Notes: generated by a model not told the origin, from the sequence alone. 64,000 nt of DNA from Streptomyces sp. NBC_00572 (GCF_026341815.1 NZ_JAPENX010000001.1:5704001-5768000), one strand, 5' to 3'. Counted from the first letter of the stretch, positions 34,221-43,489 are shown. Made by a program: numbers and translations.

Positions 34221-34248
34221 GCCATACTGAATGGTGGTTCAGTATGGC
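34221..34248. promoter_or_regulatory. Perfect inverted repeat, probable TetR operator in the divergent promoter region
   Basis: GCCATACTGAA-TGGTGG-TTCAGTATGGC: 11-bp perfect arms with a 6-nt centre. It lies 47 nt from the dehydrogenase start and 69 nt from the metallo-hydrolase start, well placed to control both. Confidence 0.8.
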
Positions 34249-34316
34249 CGACCGTCCCGACCGTTCGCCGCGCGGTCCGCCCATAATGGAACGACCCCCA
34301 GAGATCAGGAGGTCCT

Positions 34317-35612
34317 GTGACCGGTACCGGCTCCGACCGTTCGCCGCGGGCCCGGCTGCGCGCGCTGCGCCCCGAGTCCTTCGGCGCGGACCCCACGGGC
34401 GAGCGCCTCGCCCGTATCCACCGCTCGCCGAACTTCGCGGACGGGATCTTCCAGAACCCCGAACCTGCCCGACGCGGCCCCTCCGGCTCCAGTGTCGAGT
34501 TCGCCAAGATCTACTTCGACAAGGAAGGCCGTTCGCGCCGCGCCCCCACCGGCACGATCCCCGTCCACCCCACCACGGTCGCCGACCTGGCCAGGCCCCC
34601 GGCCACCGGCCTGCGTCTGACCTGGATGGGGCACTCCGGCGTCCTCGCCGAGATCGACGGCCACCGGGTCCTCTTCGACCCCGTCTGGGGCGAGCGCTGC
34701 TCCCCCTTCCCCTTCGCCGGCCCCAAGCGGCTGCACCCGGTGCCCGCGCCCCTCGCCGCGCTCGGTCCGGTCGACGTCGTCGTGATCTCGCACGACCACT
34801 ACGACCACCTCGACCTGCCGACGATCAAGGCGCTCGCCACCACCGACACCGTCTTCGCGGTGCCGCTGGGCGTCGGCGCGCACCTGGAGCGCTGGGGGGT
34901 GCCCGCCTCCCGCCTCCGCGAGCTGGACTGGAACGAGGCCACCGAGATCGGCGAGCTGCGGCTCACCGCCACCCCGGCCCGGCACTTCTGCGGCCGCGGA
35001 CTGCGCAACCGGCAGATGACGCTCTGGGCCTCCTGGGTGGTGACGGGACCCTCCCACCGGATCTTCCACAGCGGGGACACCGGATACTTCTCCGGATTCA
35101 AGGACATCGGCGCGGCCCACGGCCCCTTCGACGCCACCATGATCCAGATCGGTGCCTACTCGGAGTTCTGGACCGACATCCACATGACCCCGGAGGAGGG
35201 CATGCGGGCGCATCTGGACCTCCAGGGCGGCGGTCCCGCCGGGGTGATGCTGCCGATCCACTGGGGCACCTTCAACCTCGCCCCGCACCCGTGGGCCGAA
35301 CCGGGGGAGGGCACCGTCGAGGCCGCCGCCGGAGCCGCCCAGCGGATCGCCCTGCCCATCCCGGGCGAGCCCTTCGAGCCGGGCGCCGAGCAGGTGCCGG
35401 ACAGCCCCTGGTGGCGTCCGGTCGCCCGGGTCCCCTCGGGTGGCTGGGCAGCTCCGGCTCTCACCGACGGTAATCGGTCACTCACCGGCGTGTCGGACGG
35501 GAACGCGGACGCGAACACGGCCGCGAACGAGGACGTGGACGCCGGGTCGACGTCCGGCGAGCCCGGCACGGACGCCGGCCGCGGGGCACCGGAGGCGGCA
35601 CGGACCCCCTGA
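34317..35612 (+). CDS. Metallo-beta-lactamase-fold hydrolase (NAPE-PLD/UlaG-like)
   Basis: 431 residues. The metal motif ISHDHYDHLD (HxHxDH) is preceded by LTWMGHSGVLAEIDGHRVLFDPVW and followed by ATPARHFCGRG, FHSGDTGYFSGF and LPIHWGTFNL, the pattern of NAPE-phospholipase-D-like lactamase folds. The last 60 residues are a disordered Asp/Asn/Ala/Thr tail encoded by repeated GAACGCGGAC-like units. GTG 34317 follows AGGAGG. Substrate unknown. Confidence 0.92.
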   Translation: MTGTGSDRSPRARLRALRPESFGADPTGERLARIHRSPNFADGIFQNPEPARRGPSGSSVEFAKIYFDKEGRSRRAPTGTIPVHPTTVADLARPPATGLRLTWMGHSGVLAEIDGHRVLFDPVWGERCSPFPFAGPKRLHPVPAPLAALGPVDVVVISHDHYDHLDLPTIKALATTDTVFAVPLGVGAHLERWGVPASRLRELDWNEATEIGELRLTATPARHFCGRGLRNRQMTLWASWVVTGPSHRIFHSGDTGYFSGFKDIGAAHGPFDATMIQIGAYSEFWTDIHMTPEEGMRAHLDLQGGGPAGVMLPIHWGTFNLAPHPWAEPGEGTVEAAAGAAQRIALPIPGEPFEPGAEQVPDSPWWRPVARVPSGGWAAPALTDGNRSLTGVSDGNADANTAANEDVDAGSTSGEPGTDAGRGAPEAARTP

Positions 35613-35672
35613 GGGCCGAGCGGACCGGTCGGTCCGCACCCCGCCCGGGGATTCCGGTCGGGGGCGATTTCC

Positions 35673-35710
35673 GAAGAGGGCGGAGGCGTGGGAACGCCTC
35701 CGCCCTCTTC
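35673..35710 (+). terminator. Strong terminator after the metallo-hydrolase gene
   Basis: Perfect 17-bp stem, GAAGAGGGCGGAGGCGT with its complement, loop GGGA, 60 nt after the stop. Confidence 0.92.
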
Positions 35711-36060
35711 CGTTCCCGGCGCTCGACGCCCCTTCCCCGTCGCGACGTCGACTTTCGGCCGAAGCTTCTCGGCCTGTTGCGGAAGAGGTGATACCAGAGC
35801 GGGCGGCTCTACGGGTAAGTTTGCCAACTGCGCACCGCACATGAACGGTTGACGACTACAGTGTGTGGTTGGTGATCATCGGTAGGCTCATCGCAGTCAT
35901 GTCGTCCACCATGTGAACCACCCCCGCAGGACCCCTTGCAAGAACCCCCGTAACACCCTTGCAAAGCCCCCGAGTCCACCCCCTCAGCACACTTCGCACC
36001 ACGCCGAAGCACACCCCCGCAGTACGCCGATTCCTGGGCACGTACGTACCAAGGACACTC
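35711..36060 (+). other. Long upstream region of the conservon
   Basis: 350 bases with no convincing gene. Contains TTGACG (near 35849) and TAGGCT (near 35891), not at a standard spacing, and an unusually C-rich, A-containing stretch with a direct repeat. The conservon promoter must lie here. Confidence 0.5.
35934..35972 (+). repeat. Direct repeat in the conservon leader
   Basis: CCTTGCAAGAACCCCCG (35934) and CCTTGCAAAGCCCCCG (35957), offset by 23 bp, about two helical turns. Each contains the palindrome TTGCAA. Possible regulator site or leader element. Confidence 0.4.
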
Positions 36061-38043
36061 ATGTCTCAACTTCGCGCACCCGCCTCGCGGTCCGATCGAC
36101 GCGAGGGCGGGCGGCACGGCCGGTCAGGCGCCCGCCCCGCCCCCGGTACCGGTAGCAACCCCCCGGCGCAGTCCCCCGCGTCGCACACGACAGAAGCCCG
36201 CATACGCCCCCAACTCCTCCGCACCTCCGTGCTTCCCGCCGTCGCGGTGGCACTGGGCGGAGCCGCGGCAGTGCTCTTCACCATCCGCTCCACCGGCGCC
36301 ACGCCGACGCCCGGCCTCTGGGCCGCGCTCACCGGCGCCGCCGCCCTCACCGTCGCCTCGGTGACGGCTGCCGCGCTCGGCGCGGACAGGGCCGCCAAGG
36401 CCGTCCTCGACCGCTGCAACACCCTGCGCCGCACCAGCAGCAACAGCCAGGGCGAACTGCGGACGATCGTCGAACAGTTGCGCAAGGGCGAGGGCATCGC
36501 GCCCCGCCCCGCGCTGCCGACCGGCACCGCGTCCGGCGACGAGTTCGACCTGCTCTCGCAGGAGCTGACGCGTTCTCACGAGGCCGCCGTGGCAGCCGTC
36601 GTGCAGGCGTCCCGGCTCTCCAGCAGCGTCGGCAACGAACAGAAGGTCGAGGTCTTCGTCAACCTCGCCCGGCGCCTGCAGTCCCTGGTCCACCGCGAGA
36701 TCCAGCTCCTCGACGAACTGGAGAACGAGGTCGAGGATCCGGAGCTGCTCAAGGGGCTGTTCCACGTCGACCACCTGGCCACCCGCATCCGCCGGCACGC
36801 CGAGAACCTCGCCGTGCTCGGCGGCGCCATCTCCCGCCGCCAGTGGTCGAACCCGGTCACCATGACCGAGGTGCTGCGCTCCTCGATCGCCGAGGTCGAG
36901 CAGTACCCGCGTGTGAAGCTCGTACCCCCGATCGACGGTACGCTCCGGGGCCATGCCGTGGCCGACGTCATCCACCTCCTGGCCGAACTCGTCGAGAACG
37001 CCACGCTGTTCTCCGCGCCGCACACCACGGTGCTGCTCCGCGCGCAGTACGTCACGGCCGGCCTCGCGATCGAGGTCGAGGACCGCGGACTCGGCATGCC
37101 CGTCACCGAGCAGAACAAGATGAACGCCCTGCTCGCCGACCCCGACCAGGTCAACGTCGCGCATCTGCTCCAGGACGGCCGTATCGGACTCTTCGTCGTC
37201 TCGGCGCTCGCCCGCCGCCACGGCATCGCCGTACGCCTGCAGTCCAACATCTACGGCGGAGTCCAGGCCGTTCTCGTCCTCCCGCAGGGCCTCCTCGGCG
37301 CCGACCCCGAGGGTCTCGCCCAGCACGAGCGCCAGGCCGCCGCGACCGCCGGTTCCGCCGCGGTCCCGCCGAACCAGGTGCAGATGCAGCCCCAGCCGAC
37401 GGCGCAGTCGCAGGCGCCGTCGCAGCCCGCGCCCGTGGTCACCGCCCCGATGACGGCCCCGGCGCCCATGACGGCGCCCATGCCGGCGCCGGCCCCCATG
37501 ACGGCTCCGATGGCCCCGGCACCGGCCCACCCCTACGCGCCCGTCCCCGCGGCCATGGGCACGACGGCCCCCACCGGACTCGTCCCGCAGCCCGTGCCTC
37601 AGTCGGCACCTCAGTCGGCACCGCACTCCATGCCGCAGTCCGCGCCCTCCCCGGAGCGGACCGCCGTCCGCCACGAGAAGACCCACGACCCGCTCACGCA
37701 CCCCCGTACCACCGAGCGGTCGAACGGGTACGCGGACTCCGGCCGTACGCCCGCGATACCGGCCCAGGCGGCCGGCGGCGCACACCCGGGCCCCCCGGCC
37801 TCCCTCATGTCGCCACTCCCCCCGGCGGCGCCCGAGCCCAACGGCCGGCCCGTGCTCCCCAAGCGGCGCGCCCAGGAGCACATCGTCCCGCAGCTGCGCG
37901 ACGAGCCCGTGGCCCGCAAGCCCGAGGAGCACGCCCTGCACGACCCCGGCTTGATGGCCGCGTTCCAGCGCGGCATCGGTCTCGCCGAGTCCCAGCCCGC
38001 CCCCCATGAATCGCTGCGTCCAGGCGACGCGCACAAGGAGTAG
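36061..38043 (+). CDS. cvnA: Conservon sensor ATPase-like protein CvnA
   Basis: 660 residues. Two membrane helices near residues 50-110 (LPAVAVALGGAAAVLFTI and AALTGAAALTVASVTAAAL) precede a helical domain and a histidine-kinase-type ATPase domain: N box ELVENATLFSAP, G1 EDRGLGM, and GIGLFVV-like GRIGLFVVSALA. There is no classic phospho-His H box. The C-terminal 250 residues are Pro/Ala/Met/Gln-rich (MTAPAPMTAPMPAP) and disordered. ATG 36061 follows AAGGA. First gene of a five-gene unit with the cvnABCD order; family proteins form a membrane complex resembling eukaryotic GPCR/G-protein signalling. Confidence 0.92.
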   Translation: MSQLRAPASRSDRREGGRHGRSGARPAPGTGSNPPAQSPASHTTEARIRPQLLRTSVLPAVAVALGGAAAVLFTIRSTGATPTPGLWAALTGAAALTVASVTAAALGADRAAKAVLDRCNTLRRTSSNSQGELRTIVEQLRKGEGIAPRPALPTGTASGDEFDLLSQELTRSHEAAVAAVVQASRLSSSVGNEQKVEVFVNLARRLQSLVHREIQLLDELENEVEDPELLKGLFHVDHLATRIRRHAENLAVLGGAISRRQWSNPVTMTEVLRSSIAEVEQYPRVKLVPPIDGTLRGHAVADVIHLLAELVENATLFSAPHTTVLLRAQYVTAGLAIEVEDRGLGMPVTEQNKMNALLADPDQVNVAHLLQDGRIGLFVVSALARRHGIAVRLQSNIYGGVQAVLVLPQGLLGADPEGLAQHERQAAATAGSAAVPPNQVQMQPQPTAQSQAPSQPAPVVTAPMTAPAPMTAPMPAPAPMTAPMAPAPAHPYAPVPAAMGTTAPTGLVPQPVPQSAPQSAPHSMPQSAPSPERTAVRHEKTHDPLTHPRTTERSNGYADSGRTPAIPAQAAGGAHPGPPASLMSPLPPAAPEPNGRPVLPKRRAQEHIVPQLRDEPVARKPEEHALHDPGLMAAFQRGIGLAESQPAPHESLRPGDAHKE

Positions 38044-38048
38044 ACACC

Positions 38049-38483
38049 ATGGCGAGCAATGTGCCGACCGGCCATTCCTCGGATCTCGACTGGCTGCTGA
38101 GCGGCCTGGTCCAGCGGGTCCCGTACACCCGCAACGCCGTTCTGCTCTCCTCCGACGGCCTCGTGAAATCCGTCCACGGTCTCGACCCCGACGCCGCCGA
38201 CCACATGGCGGCCCTCGCCTCCGGGCTCTACTCGCTCGGCCGGAGCGCGGGCGCCCGGTTCGGCGACGGCGGCGAGGTGCGCCAGGTGGTCGTGGAGCTC
38301 GACTCCACCCTCCTGTTCGTGTCCACCGCGGGCTCCGGCACCTGCCTGGCCGTCCTCGCCGGGCGCGAGGCGGACGCCGCGGTCCTCGGGTACGAGATGG
38401 CGATGCTCGTCAAGAGCGTCCGGCCGTACCTGGTCACCCCCGCCCGGCAGGCAGCCGGAGCGGTGGGCGGCATCGGCCAGTGA
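38049..38483 (+). CDS. cvnB: Roadblock/LC7 protein CvnB
   Basis: 144 residues. A Roadblock/LC7 fold: LDWLLSGLVQRVPYTRNAVLLSSDGL ... GLDPDAADHMAALASGLYSLG. Such proteins act as GTPase-activating partners of the conservon GTPase. ATG 38049 uses AAGGAG that overlaps the cvnA stop. Stop overlaps the cvnC GTG. Confidence 0.93.
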   Translation: MASNVPTGHSSDLDWLLSGLVQRVPYTRNAVLLSSDGLVKSVHGLDPDAADHMAALASGLYSLGRSAGARFGDGGEVRQVVVELDSTLLFVSTAGSGTCLAVLAGREADAAVLGYEMAMLVKSVRPYLVTPARQAAGAVGGIGQ

Positions 38484-38857
38484 ACGTGACGACCCCCCAG
38501 GAAGGGCCCTGGCTCGACGACGCGGCCGGCCGGCTGATCCGCCCGTACACCGTCAGCGGTGGCCGGACCAAGCCGACCACCGCACTGGATCTGCTGTCCA
38601 TGGTGATGGCGACCGGGTCGTCACCCCAGACCCACATGGGCCCCGAGCACAGCCTGGCCCTCGGGCTGTGCGACGGGCCCACCTCGGTGGCCGAGATCGC
38701 GGCACACTTACGGCTCCCCGCCGTGGTGACCAAGGTCCTGCTCTCCGACCTCGTGGACTGCGGGGCGCTCACCGCCCGCGCTCCCCGGTTCCACGCCAAC
38801 CCAACCGACCGTTCCTTGCTGGAGGCAGTGCTCGATGGCCTACGACAGCGGCTCTGA
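38480..38857 (+). CDS. cvnC: DUF742 protein CvnC, with a TTA codon
   Basis: 125 residues. The DUF742 pattern is complete: RLIRPYTVSGGRTKP, LALGLCDGPTSVAEIAAHL RLPAVVTKVLLSDLVDCGAL, where the second half is a winged-helix-like fold. Codon 77 (38708-38710) is TTA, the rare leucine codon read by the bldA tRNA in Streptomyces, so full translation may be limited to late growth. Because cvnD starts inside cvnC, a stall here could also lower cvnD and the GAF gene. Confidence 0.93.
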   Translation: MNVTTPQEGPWLDDAAGRLIRPYTVSGGRTKPTTALDLLSMVMATGSSPQTHMGPEHSLALGLCDGPTSVAEIAAHLRLPAVVTKVLLSDLVDCGALTARAPRFHANPTDRSLLEAVLDGLRQRL

Positions 38858-39458
38858 GCGCCACGACAGTCTCGCGACCGACCCGTTCCCCACCGCGCTC
38901 AAGATCCTGGTGGCGGGCGGCTTCGGCGTGGGCAAGACGACCCTCGTGGGCGCGGTCAGCGAGATCGAACCCCTGAGCACCGAAGAGCTGCTGACCTCGG
39001 TCAGCGCCGCCACCGACAGCCTGGAGGGCGTGGAGTCCAAGACCACGACCACCGTCGCCATGGACTTCGGCCGCATCACGCTCGACGACCGCCACGTCCT
39101 CTACCTGTTCGGCACCCCCGGCCAGGAGCGCTTCTGGTTCATGTGGGACGAACTCTCCGAGGGCGCGCTCGGGGCGGTCGTCCTCGCCGACACCCGCCGG
39201 CTCCAGGAGTGCTTCTCCGCCGTGGACTTCTTCGAACGACGGGGCATCCAGTTCGTCGTGGCGGTCAACGAGTTCGACGGCTCCTTCCGCTACGAACCGG
39301 ACGAGATTCGGGCCGCGCTCGACCTCAAGCCGGAGGTGCCGGTCGTCCTCTGCGACGCCCGGATCTCCAGCTCCGGCATCCGCACCCTGCTGACCCTCGT
39401 CCAGCATCTGCTCACCACCATCCCGGCCGCCGTGCCGAGCTACGGAGCCACGCCATGA
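38835..39458 (+). CDS. cvnD: Conservon small GTPase CvnD
   Basis: 207 residues. P-loop VAGGFGVGKTT, switch II GTPGQERF, and a base-recognition loop VNEFD in place of NKxD, as in other conservon GTPases. It starts 23 nt inside cvnC (ATG 38835). Its stop overlaps the next ATG. Expected to bind the CvnA/B/C complex at the membrane and to switch by GTP hydrolysis. Confidence 0.95.
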   Translation: MAYDSGSERHDSLATDPFPTALKILVAGGFGVGKTTLVGAVSEIEPLSTEELLTSVSAATDSLEGVESKTTTTVAMDFGRITLDDRHVLYLFGTPGQERFWFMWDELSEGALGAVVLADTRRLQECFSAVDFFERRGIQFVVAVNEFDGSFRYEPDEIRAALDLKPEVPVVLCDARISSSGIRTLLTLVQHLLTTIPAAVPSYGATP

Positions 39459-40027
39459 CGTACGACCCCACCGGTCACCTCCTGCTGACCCCCGTCGACA
39501 AGGACGCGCCCGCCCGTGTGCAGCGGCTGCGCGAACTCGGTCTCGGGGAGCGGCCGGAGCCGGCGTTCGACGAGTTCGCCCACCGCCTCGCGGACGTGAC
39601 CGGCGCCCCGTTCTCGATGGTCAACTTCATCGACGAGAACCGGCAGTTCTTCGCCGGCCTGCACACCCCCGAGGGCACTCACTCCGGCAGCGACCTGGGC
39701 GCGGCCGCAGCGGGCGCCGGCGGCGTCGGCCGCTTCATGGCCCGCGACCACGGCTACTGCCCGCACGTGGTGGTGCGGCGCAAGGCGCTCGTCCTGGAGG
39801 ACGTCTGCGACTACCCGCGCTTCGCGGGGAACCCGGTCGTGGACGAGATCGGCATCCGCTCCTACATGGGGGCGCCGCTGATAGACCGCACCGGTGTCGC
39901 GCTCGGCACCATCTGCGTGGTCGACACCGACGTCCGGCCGTGGGGGCGCGCCGGTCTTGAGACGATCAAGGCGATGGCGGCCGAGCTGATGGAGCAGATC
40001 AACCGTCGCGAGGACGGCATGTTCTGA
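39455..40027 (+). CDS. GAF-domain protein appended to the conservon
   Basis: 190 residues, a single GAF domain: LADVTGAPFSMVNFIDENRQFFAGL ... PHVVVRRKALVLEDVCDYPRFAGNP ... IRSYMGAPLIDRTGVALGTICVVD. The ATGA overlap with cvnD shows it is part of the unit. Some conservons carry a cytochrome P450 after cvnD; here the extra protein is a sensor-type GAF, perhaps the signal input or output partner. Ligand unknown. Confidence 0.9.
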   Translation: MTYDPTGHLLLTPVDKDAPARVQRLRELGLGERPEPAFDEFAHRLADVTGAPFSMVNFIDENRQFFAGLHTPEGTHSGSDLGAAAAGAGGVGRFMARDHGYCPHVVVRRKALVLEDVCDYPRFAGNPVVDEIGIRSYMGAPLIDRTGVALGTICVVDTDVRPWGRAGLETIKAMAAELMEQINRREDGMF

Positions 40028-40101
40028 CCGGCGTATCCACGACCGGCGCGTCTCCGACCGTCAGCCTCTGACCGTCGTATCCGAGATGCCCCGACATGCC
40101 G

Positions 40102-40137
40102 GGAGCCCCGGTGCGGCGATGGCCGTACCGGGGCTCC
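40102..40137. terminator. Bidirectional terminator between conservon and acyl-CoA dehydrogenase gene
   Basis: 11-bp stem GGAGCCCCGGT / ACCGGGGCTCC around a 14-nt loop, between convergent genes. Confidence 0.75.
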
Positions 40138-40159
40138 TGGCGTATCGGGGGGCGACGCG

Positions 40160-41368
40160 TCAGGCGTGCACGGGCTCCGGCTCCGGTGTGCGGACCAGCT
40201 CGGAGAGGCGCTCCGACCAACTGCCCTTGTCCTGGCCGAGGGCGACCTCGGCCAGCCGGAGCAGCTGGATGTCGGAGGTGCCGGCCGGGGCGAAGATGTG
40301 GTGGGCGTCGCGGAGGTACCGCTCGATGGCCCGGTCCGTGAAGAGACCGGCGGCGGCGTGGATCTCCATGGCGTTACGACCGGAGTCGATCGCCGACTCG
40401 ACATTCACGAGCTTGGCGTTCATCAGCTCGGTGTCGCAGGAAAGCCCCTGGTCGAGCAGGTGCACTGCGTGGTACGCGGCCAGCCGGGCGGTCATGAGAC
40501 GGGACTGCATCTGGCCCAGCTTCAGCTTGACCGTGGGGAGGTCGTGGAGCGGCTTTCCGTACCGGATGCGCTCGGAGGCGAAGCGGGTGGTCTCCTCCAG
40601 GATCGCCTGGTGGATGCCGAGCGATACGGCGGTGAGGTTGGCCCGCCCGTACAGGACGCTGGAGGAGTACGCGACGGAGAGGCCGTCGCCCTCGTCGCCG
40701 AGACGGTTGGCGGCCGGAACCCGGCAGTTCTCGAAGATCAGCTCGCCGAAGCTGAAGCCGTGGAGCCCCATGGCCGGTTGCTGCGGTCCGGTCCTGAACC
40801 CCGGGCGATCGGATTCGACCAGGAATGCGGTGAGGCCCTTCGAACCGGGACCGGTCCTGACCACGACACCGTGCAGATCGCCGACGTGGCTGTTGCCGAC
40901 GTAGACCTTGCTGCCGTTGAGGATGTAGTCGTCGCCGTCCCGCACCGCGCTGGCGGTCATGCCGAGGACATGACCACCGGACTCGGGCTCGGTGACCGCG
41001 ATGGTCGGCAGGCACTCACCGGCGGCGATGGCCGGAAGCCAGGTCTTGCGCTGCTCGTCGCTGCCGAAGTGGACGATCTTGGCGGTGCCCAGCTGTGAGG
41101 CCTGGACCATGGCGCCCATGGCGCCGCTGACCCGGGACAGCTCCTCGATGATGATGGTCTTGGCCAGGTGACCGGCGCCCATGCCGCCGTACTCCTGGTT
41201 GATGGTGGCGCCCAGCCAGCCCTGCTCGGCGATCAGCCGTGACAGCTCGTGATGGACCGTCCGGGACGCCTCCATCTCGGCTATCCGTGGCCGAACCTCA
41301 CGCTCTGCGAAATCGCGCACCGTCTCCCTGAGCTGATGATGCAGTCGACTGCTGAAGTAGCCGTCCAT
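40160..41368 (-). CDS. Acyl-CoA dehydrogenase
   Basis: 402 residues with the full family pattern: N-terminal helical domain (RETVRDFAEREVRPRIAEME), the middle FAD region AVTEPESGGHVLGM, NGSKVYVGNS, and the C-terminal RIRYGKPL, MEIHAAAGLF and RYLRDAHHIFAPAGTSDIQ. The catalytic base region differs slightly between subfamilies, so chain length is not assigned. Start ATG 41368 follows AGGAGAGG. Stands alone; could serve fatty acid, branched amino acid or secondary metabolism. Confidence 0.93.
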   Translation of the reverse strand: MDGYFSSRLHHQLRETVRDFAEREVRPRIAEMEASRTVHHELSRLIAEQGWLGATINQEYGGMGAGHLAKTIIIEELSRVSGAMGAMVQASQLGTAKIVHFGSDEQRKTWLPAIAAGECLPTIAVTEPESGGHVLGMTASAVRDGDDYILNGSKVYVGNSHVGDLHGVVVRTGPGSKGLTAFLVESDRPGFRTGPQQPAMGLHGFSFGELIFENCRVPAANRLGDEGDGLSVAYSSSVLYGRANLTAVSLGIHQAILEETTRFASERIRYGKPLHDLPTVKLKLGQMQSRLMTARLAAYHAVHLLDQGLSCDTELMNAKLVNVESAIDSGRNAMEIHAAAGLFTDRAIERYLRDAHHIFAPAGTSDIQLLRLAEVALGQDKGSWSERLSELVRTPEPEPVHA

Positions 41369-41863
41369 CCGGAGTACCTCTCCTGCGAAACGCCTGATCG
41401 GTTGTCCGGTCAGGTGGTGCATCGGCGGTGGCCCCGTCGCGTACAGGCCGACCCATTCATGGTGTTGATCTTTCTGGGACGGAGCAATATCGCCACGATT
41501 TTTGTCCGAAACCCGAGTGGTTGACGATGGAACCTGACTGTGTTTCGCGTGGTCTTGGCCTACTCGGCCCGATCCGAGCGGCATTCCGCTTAGGCGTATT
41601 CCTGCCACGTCCCCCCGGCGGCGAGGGCGCCGAAGCAGGGCCATGAGAGCGACCGGTACGCCACATGAGCGGCTTCATGACCGATTCCGGAAGTCTTCCC
41701 CTCTTCTTCCTGTACGGCTGGTGCCCCCCTCCGCCCCACCGGACCCCGCGTTCGCCCTCCAGGGGGAGGCGCGCGAGCACGCGCCCCGGCGCACAGAAGC
41801 GTCACGGAGAGTGAGTGCTCCGCTCCGCGCGCACGCCCGTCTCCGGGTGCCGGGAAAGGGTTC
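41369..41863. other. Gene-free region between acyl-CoA dehydrogenase and tRNA-Pro
   Basis: About 500 bases, slightly lower in GC than the flanks near 41460-41530. It must contain the leftward promoter of the acyl-CoA dehydrogenase gene. Short ORFs here lack streptomycete codon bias. I see no further element. Confidence 0.6.
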
Positions 41864-41891
41864 GTGACCACCAGGGAAAGTGCGGTATTGT
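41864..41891 (+). promoter_or_regulatory. Probable tRNA-Pro promoter
   Basis: GTGACC (41864-41869), 16-nt spacer, TATTGT (41886-41891), ending 45 nt before the tRNA. Confidence 0.5.
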
Positions 41892-41936
41892 TCTCATGCG
41901 CGTCCAGCCGGGGGAAACCCCAGGTCAGACGGGCAA

Positions 41937-41991
<55 letters not shown>

Positions 41992-42013
<22 letters not shown>

Positions 42014-43443
42014 TGCGGAAACGCAGGTCGGAGGCCGTTCTCTCGTGAGCGAGAGGGCGGCCTTTCGTGCGTTCCAGGCCTTGGTGGTCGCAGTGTGGTC
42101 GCATGCCCCGTCCGGGGCTGGTTCGCCGTGCTGCTGGTGGCGGGCGGTGCGGGGGAGCGGAGCCGGCCGAGGGCTTCGCGGAGACGGTGGAGGTGGTCGC
42201 GCGGTGGTCGCAGCCACGCGGGCCGGTCCGAACGGATAGCCGTCTGCTGGGCTCCGCTGAGGACGTGGTCGATGGTGTCGACGGCCTGATGCGCTGCCTG
42301 TTGGGTGAGGTGGCTGTAGAGGTTCGCGGTCGTCGACAGGGTGGAGTGCCGCAGCGTCTTGGAGACCACGGTGAGCGGGACGCCGGCGGAGATGGTGATC
42401 GTGGCGGCGAGGTGGCGCAGGTCGTGGACCGTGACCCGGGGGACGCCCGCTTCCTCGGACAGCCGGTGGAGTTGGTCGAGCACCAGATGCGGTCCGAGCG
42501 GGCGGCCGTCGGGTCGGCAGAAGACCAGCCCCGCGAACGGATCGTCGGGGTCGCCGCGAAGAGCTGGAGCGGATCGAGCCCGGCGGCGGAGCGCGGTGGC
42601 GACGCGGGGTGAGATGGCGATCCAGCCTCTGCTCGACCGGGTCTTCGGTGTCGTGAGAACGAGGCGGTTGTTGTCGACGGCGGAGAGCGTGCAGCGGATG
42701 TAGAGCACGCCCTGGTTGAGGTGGACGTCGTCCCAGTGCAGGCCGAGGGCTTCGCCCTTGCGCATGCCGGTGCCGATGAGGACCTCGAACAGATCGGCCA
42801 TCTCCGGGTCGGCCTCGTGGCAGTGGGTGAGGAAGCGGGCCGCCTCCTCTGCGGTCCAGATCCGCCGCTCCGGCGACGGCGGTCGACGCAGGACCGGGGG
42901 AGAGGCCGGGTTGTGGGGGAGGCGGTGCTGGCGGACGGCGTCGCCGAGCGCGCTGGAGAGGGTGGCCAGGCACCGATACAGGGTGGTGCGGCCGCGGCCG
43001 GCGGCGAGCTGGCCGGTGACGAAGGCCGCGATGTGGCGGTGGGCGAGCTGGTCGAGCTTGAGGGTGCCGAACGCGGGGACGAGGTCGTTGCGCACGTAGT
43101 CGCGGTACCGGGCCATCGTCGTCGGCTTCAGCACGAGCGCCTTCGCCGCCAGCCACGCGTCCAGGTAGGCGGCGACAGTCTGGTTCGGGTCCGCATCGAA
43201 CCCGCCGGCCGCACCCTCAAGGAACCGCCGCAGTGCCTCTTCGGCCGCATCCTGACTGGCGAAACCACCCCGGCGCACCGTCGACCTGCGGTGACCCGGG
43301 GCAGGGACGTCGACGGCGAAACCCCACGTCCCGTGGGTACTGTCGGTGAGCAGATGAGGACAGCGGGCACCGACCTGGTGACGCTGGGGGTCCCTGCAAC
43401 CACAGCGACGGTAGATGCGGCCGCGGCCGACGCTGGTTCGCAT
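41992..43443 (-). CDS. Tyrosine site-specific integrase
   Basis: 483 residues. N-terminal arm-binding and SAM-like domains (YLDAWLAAKALVLKPTTMARY) precede a catalytic domain with Arg in TGMRKGEALGLHW, HDLRHLAATI (HxLRH) and the late LRHSTLSTTANLYSHLT with the nucleophilic Tyr. All key residues are present, so it may be active. Start ATG 43443 has GGAGG 8 nt upstream. The C-terminal 80 residues are low-complexity and encoded across GTGGTCGC repeats and the tRNA. No excisionase or replication gene accompanies it. Confidence 0.9.
42084..42102 (+). repeat. GTGGTCGC pair 1 (possible integrase arm site)
   Basis: Two copies of GTGGTCGC (42084-42091, 42095-42102) with 11-bp phase, about 70 bp from the tRNA end. 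Confidence 0.5.
42193..42211 (+). repeat. GTGGTCGC pair 2 (possible integrase arm site)
   Basis: Two copies (42193-42200, 42204-42211), again 11 bp apart, inside the 3' end of the integrase gene. Confidence 0.5.
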
Positions 43444-43489
43444 GGCGATCGCCTCCACGAGGCGGAGATGGGCCTGACATCCTCAGCCT

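Noticed and set aside
35460-35612. Asn/Asp repeat tail of the metallo-hydrolase as a separate gene or frameshift
   Set aside because: The frame is continuous to the stop and to the terminator; it is simply a low-complexity C-terminal tail.
41643-41867. Possible small gene upstream of tRNA-Pro
   Set aside because: No RBS, poor codon bias and no recognisable product.
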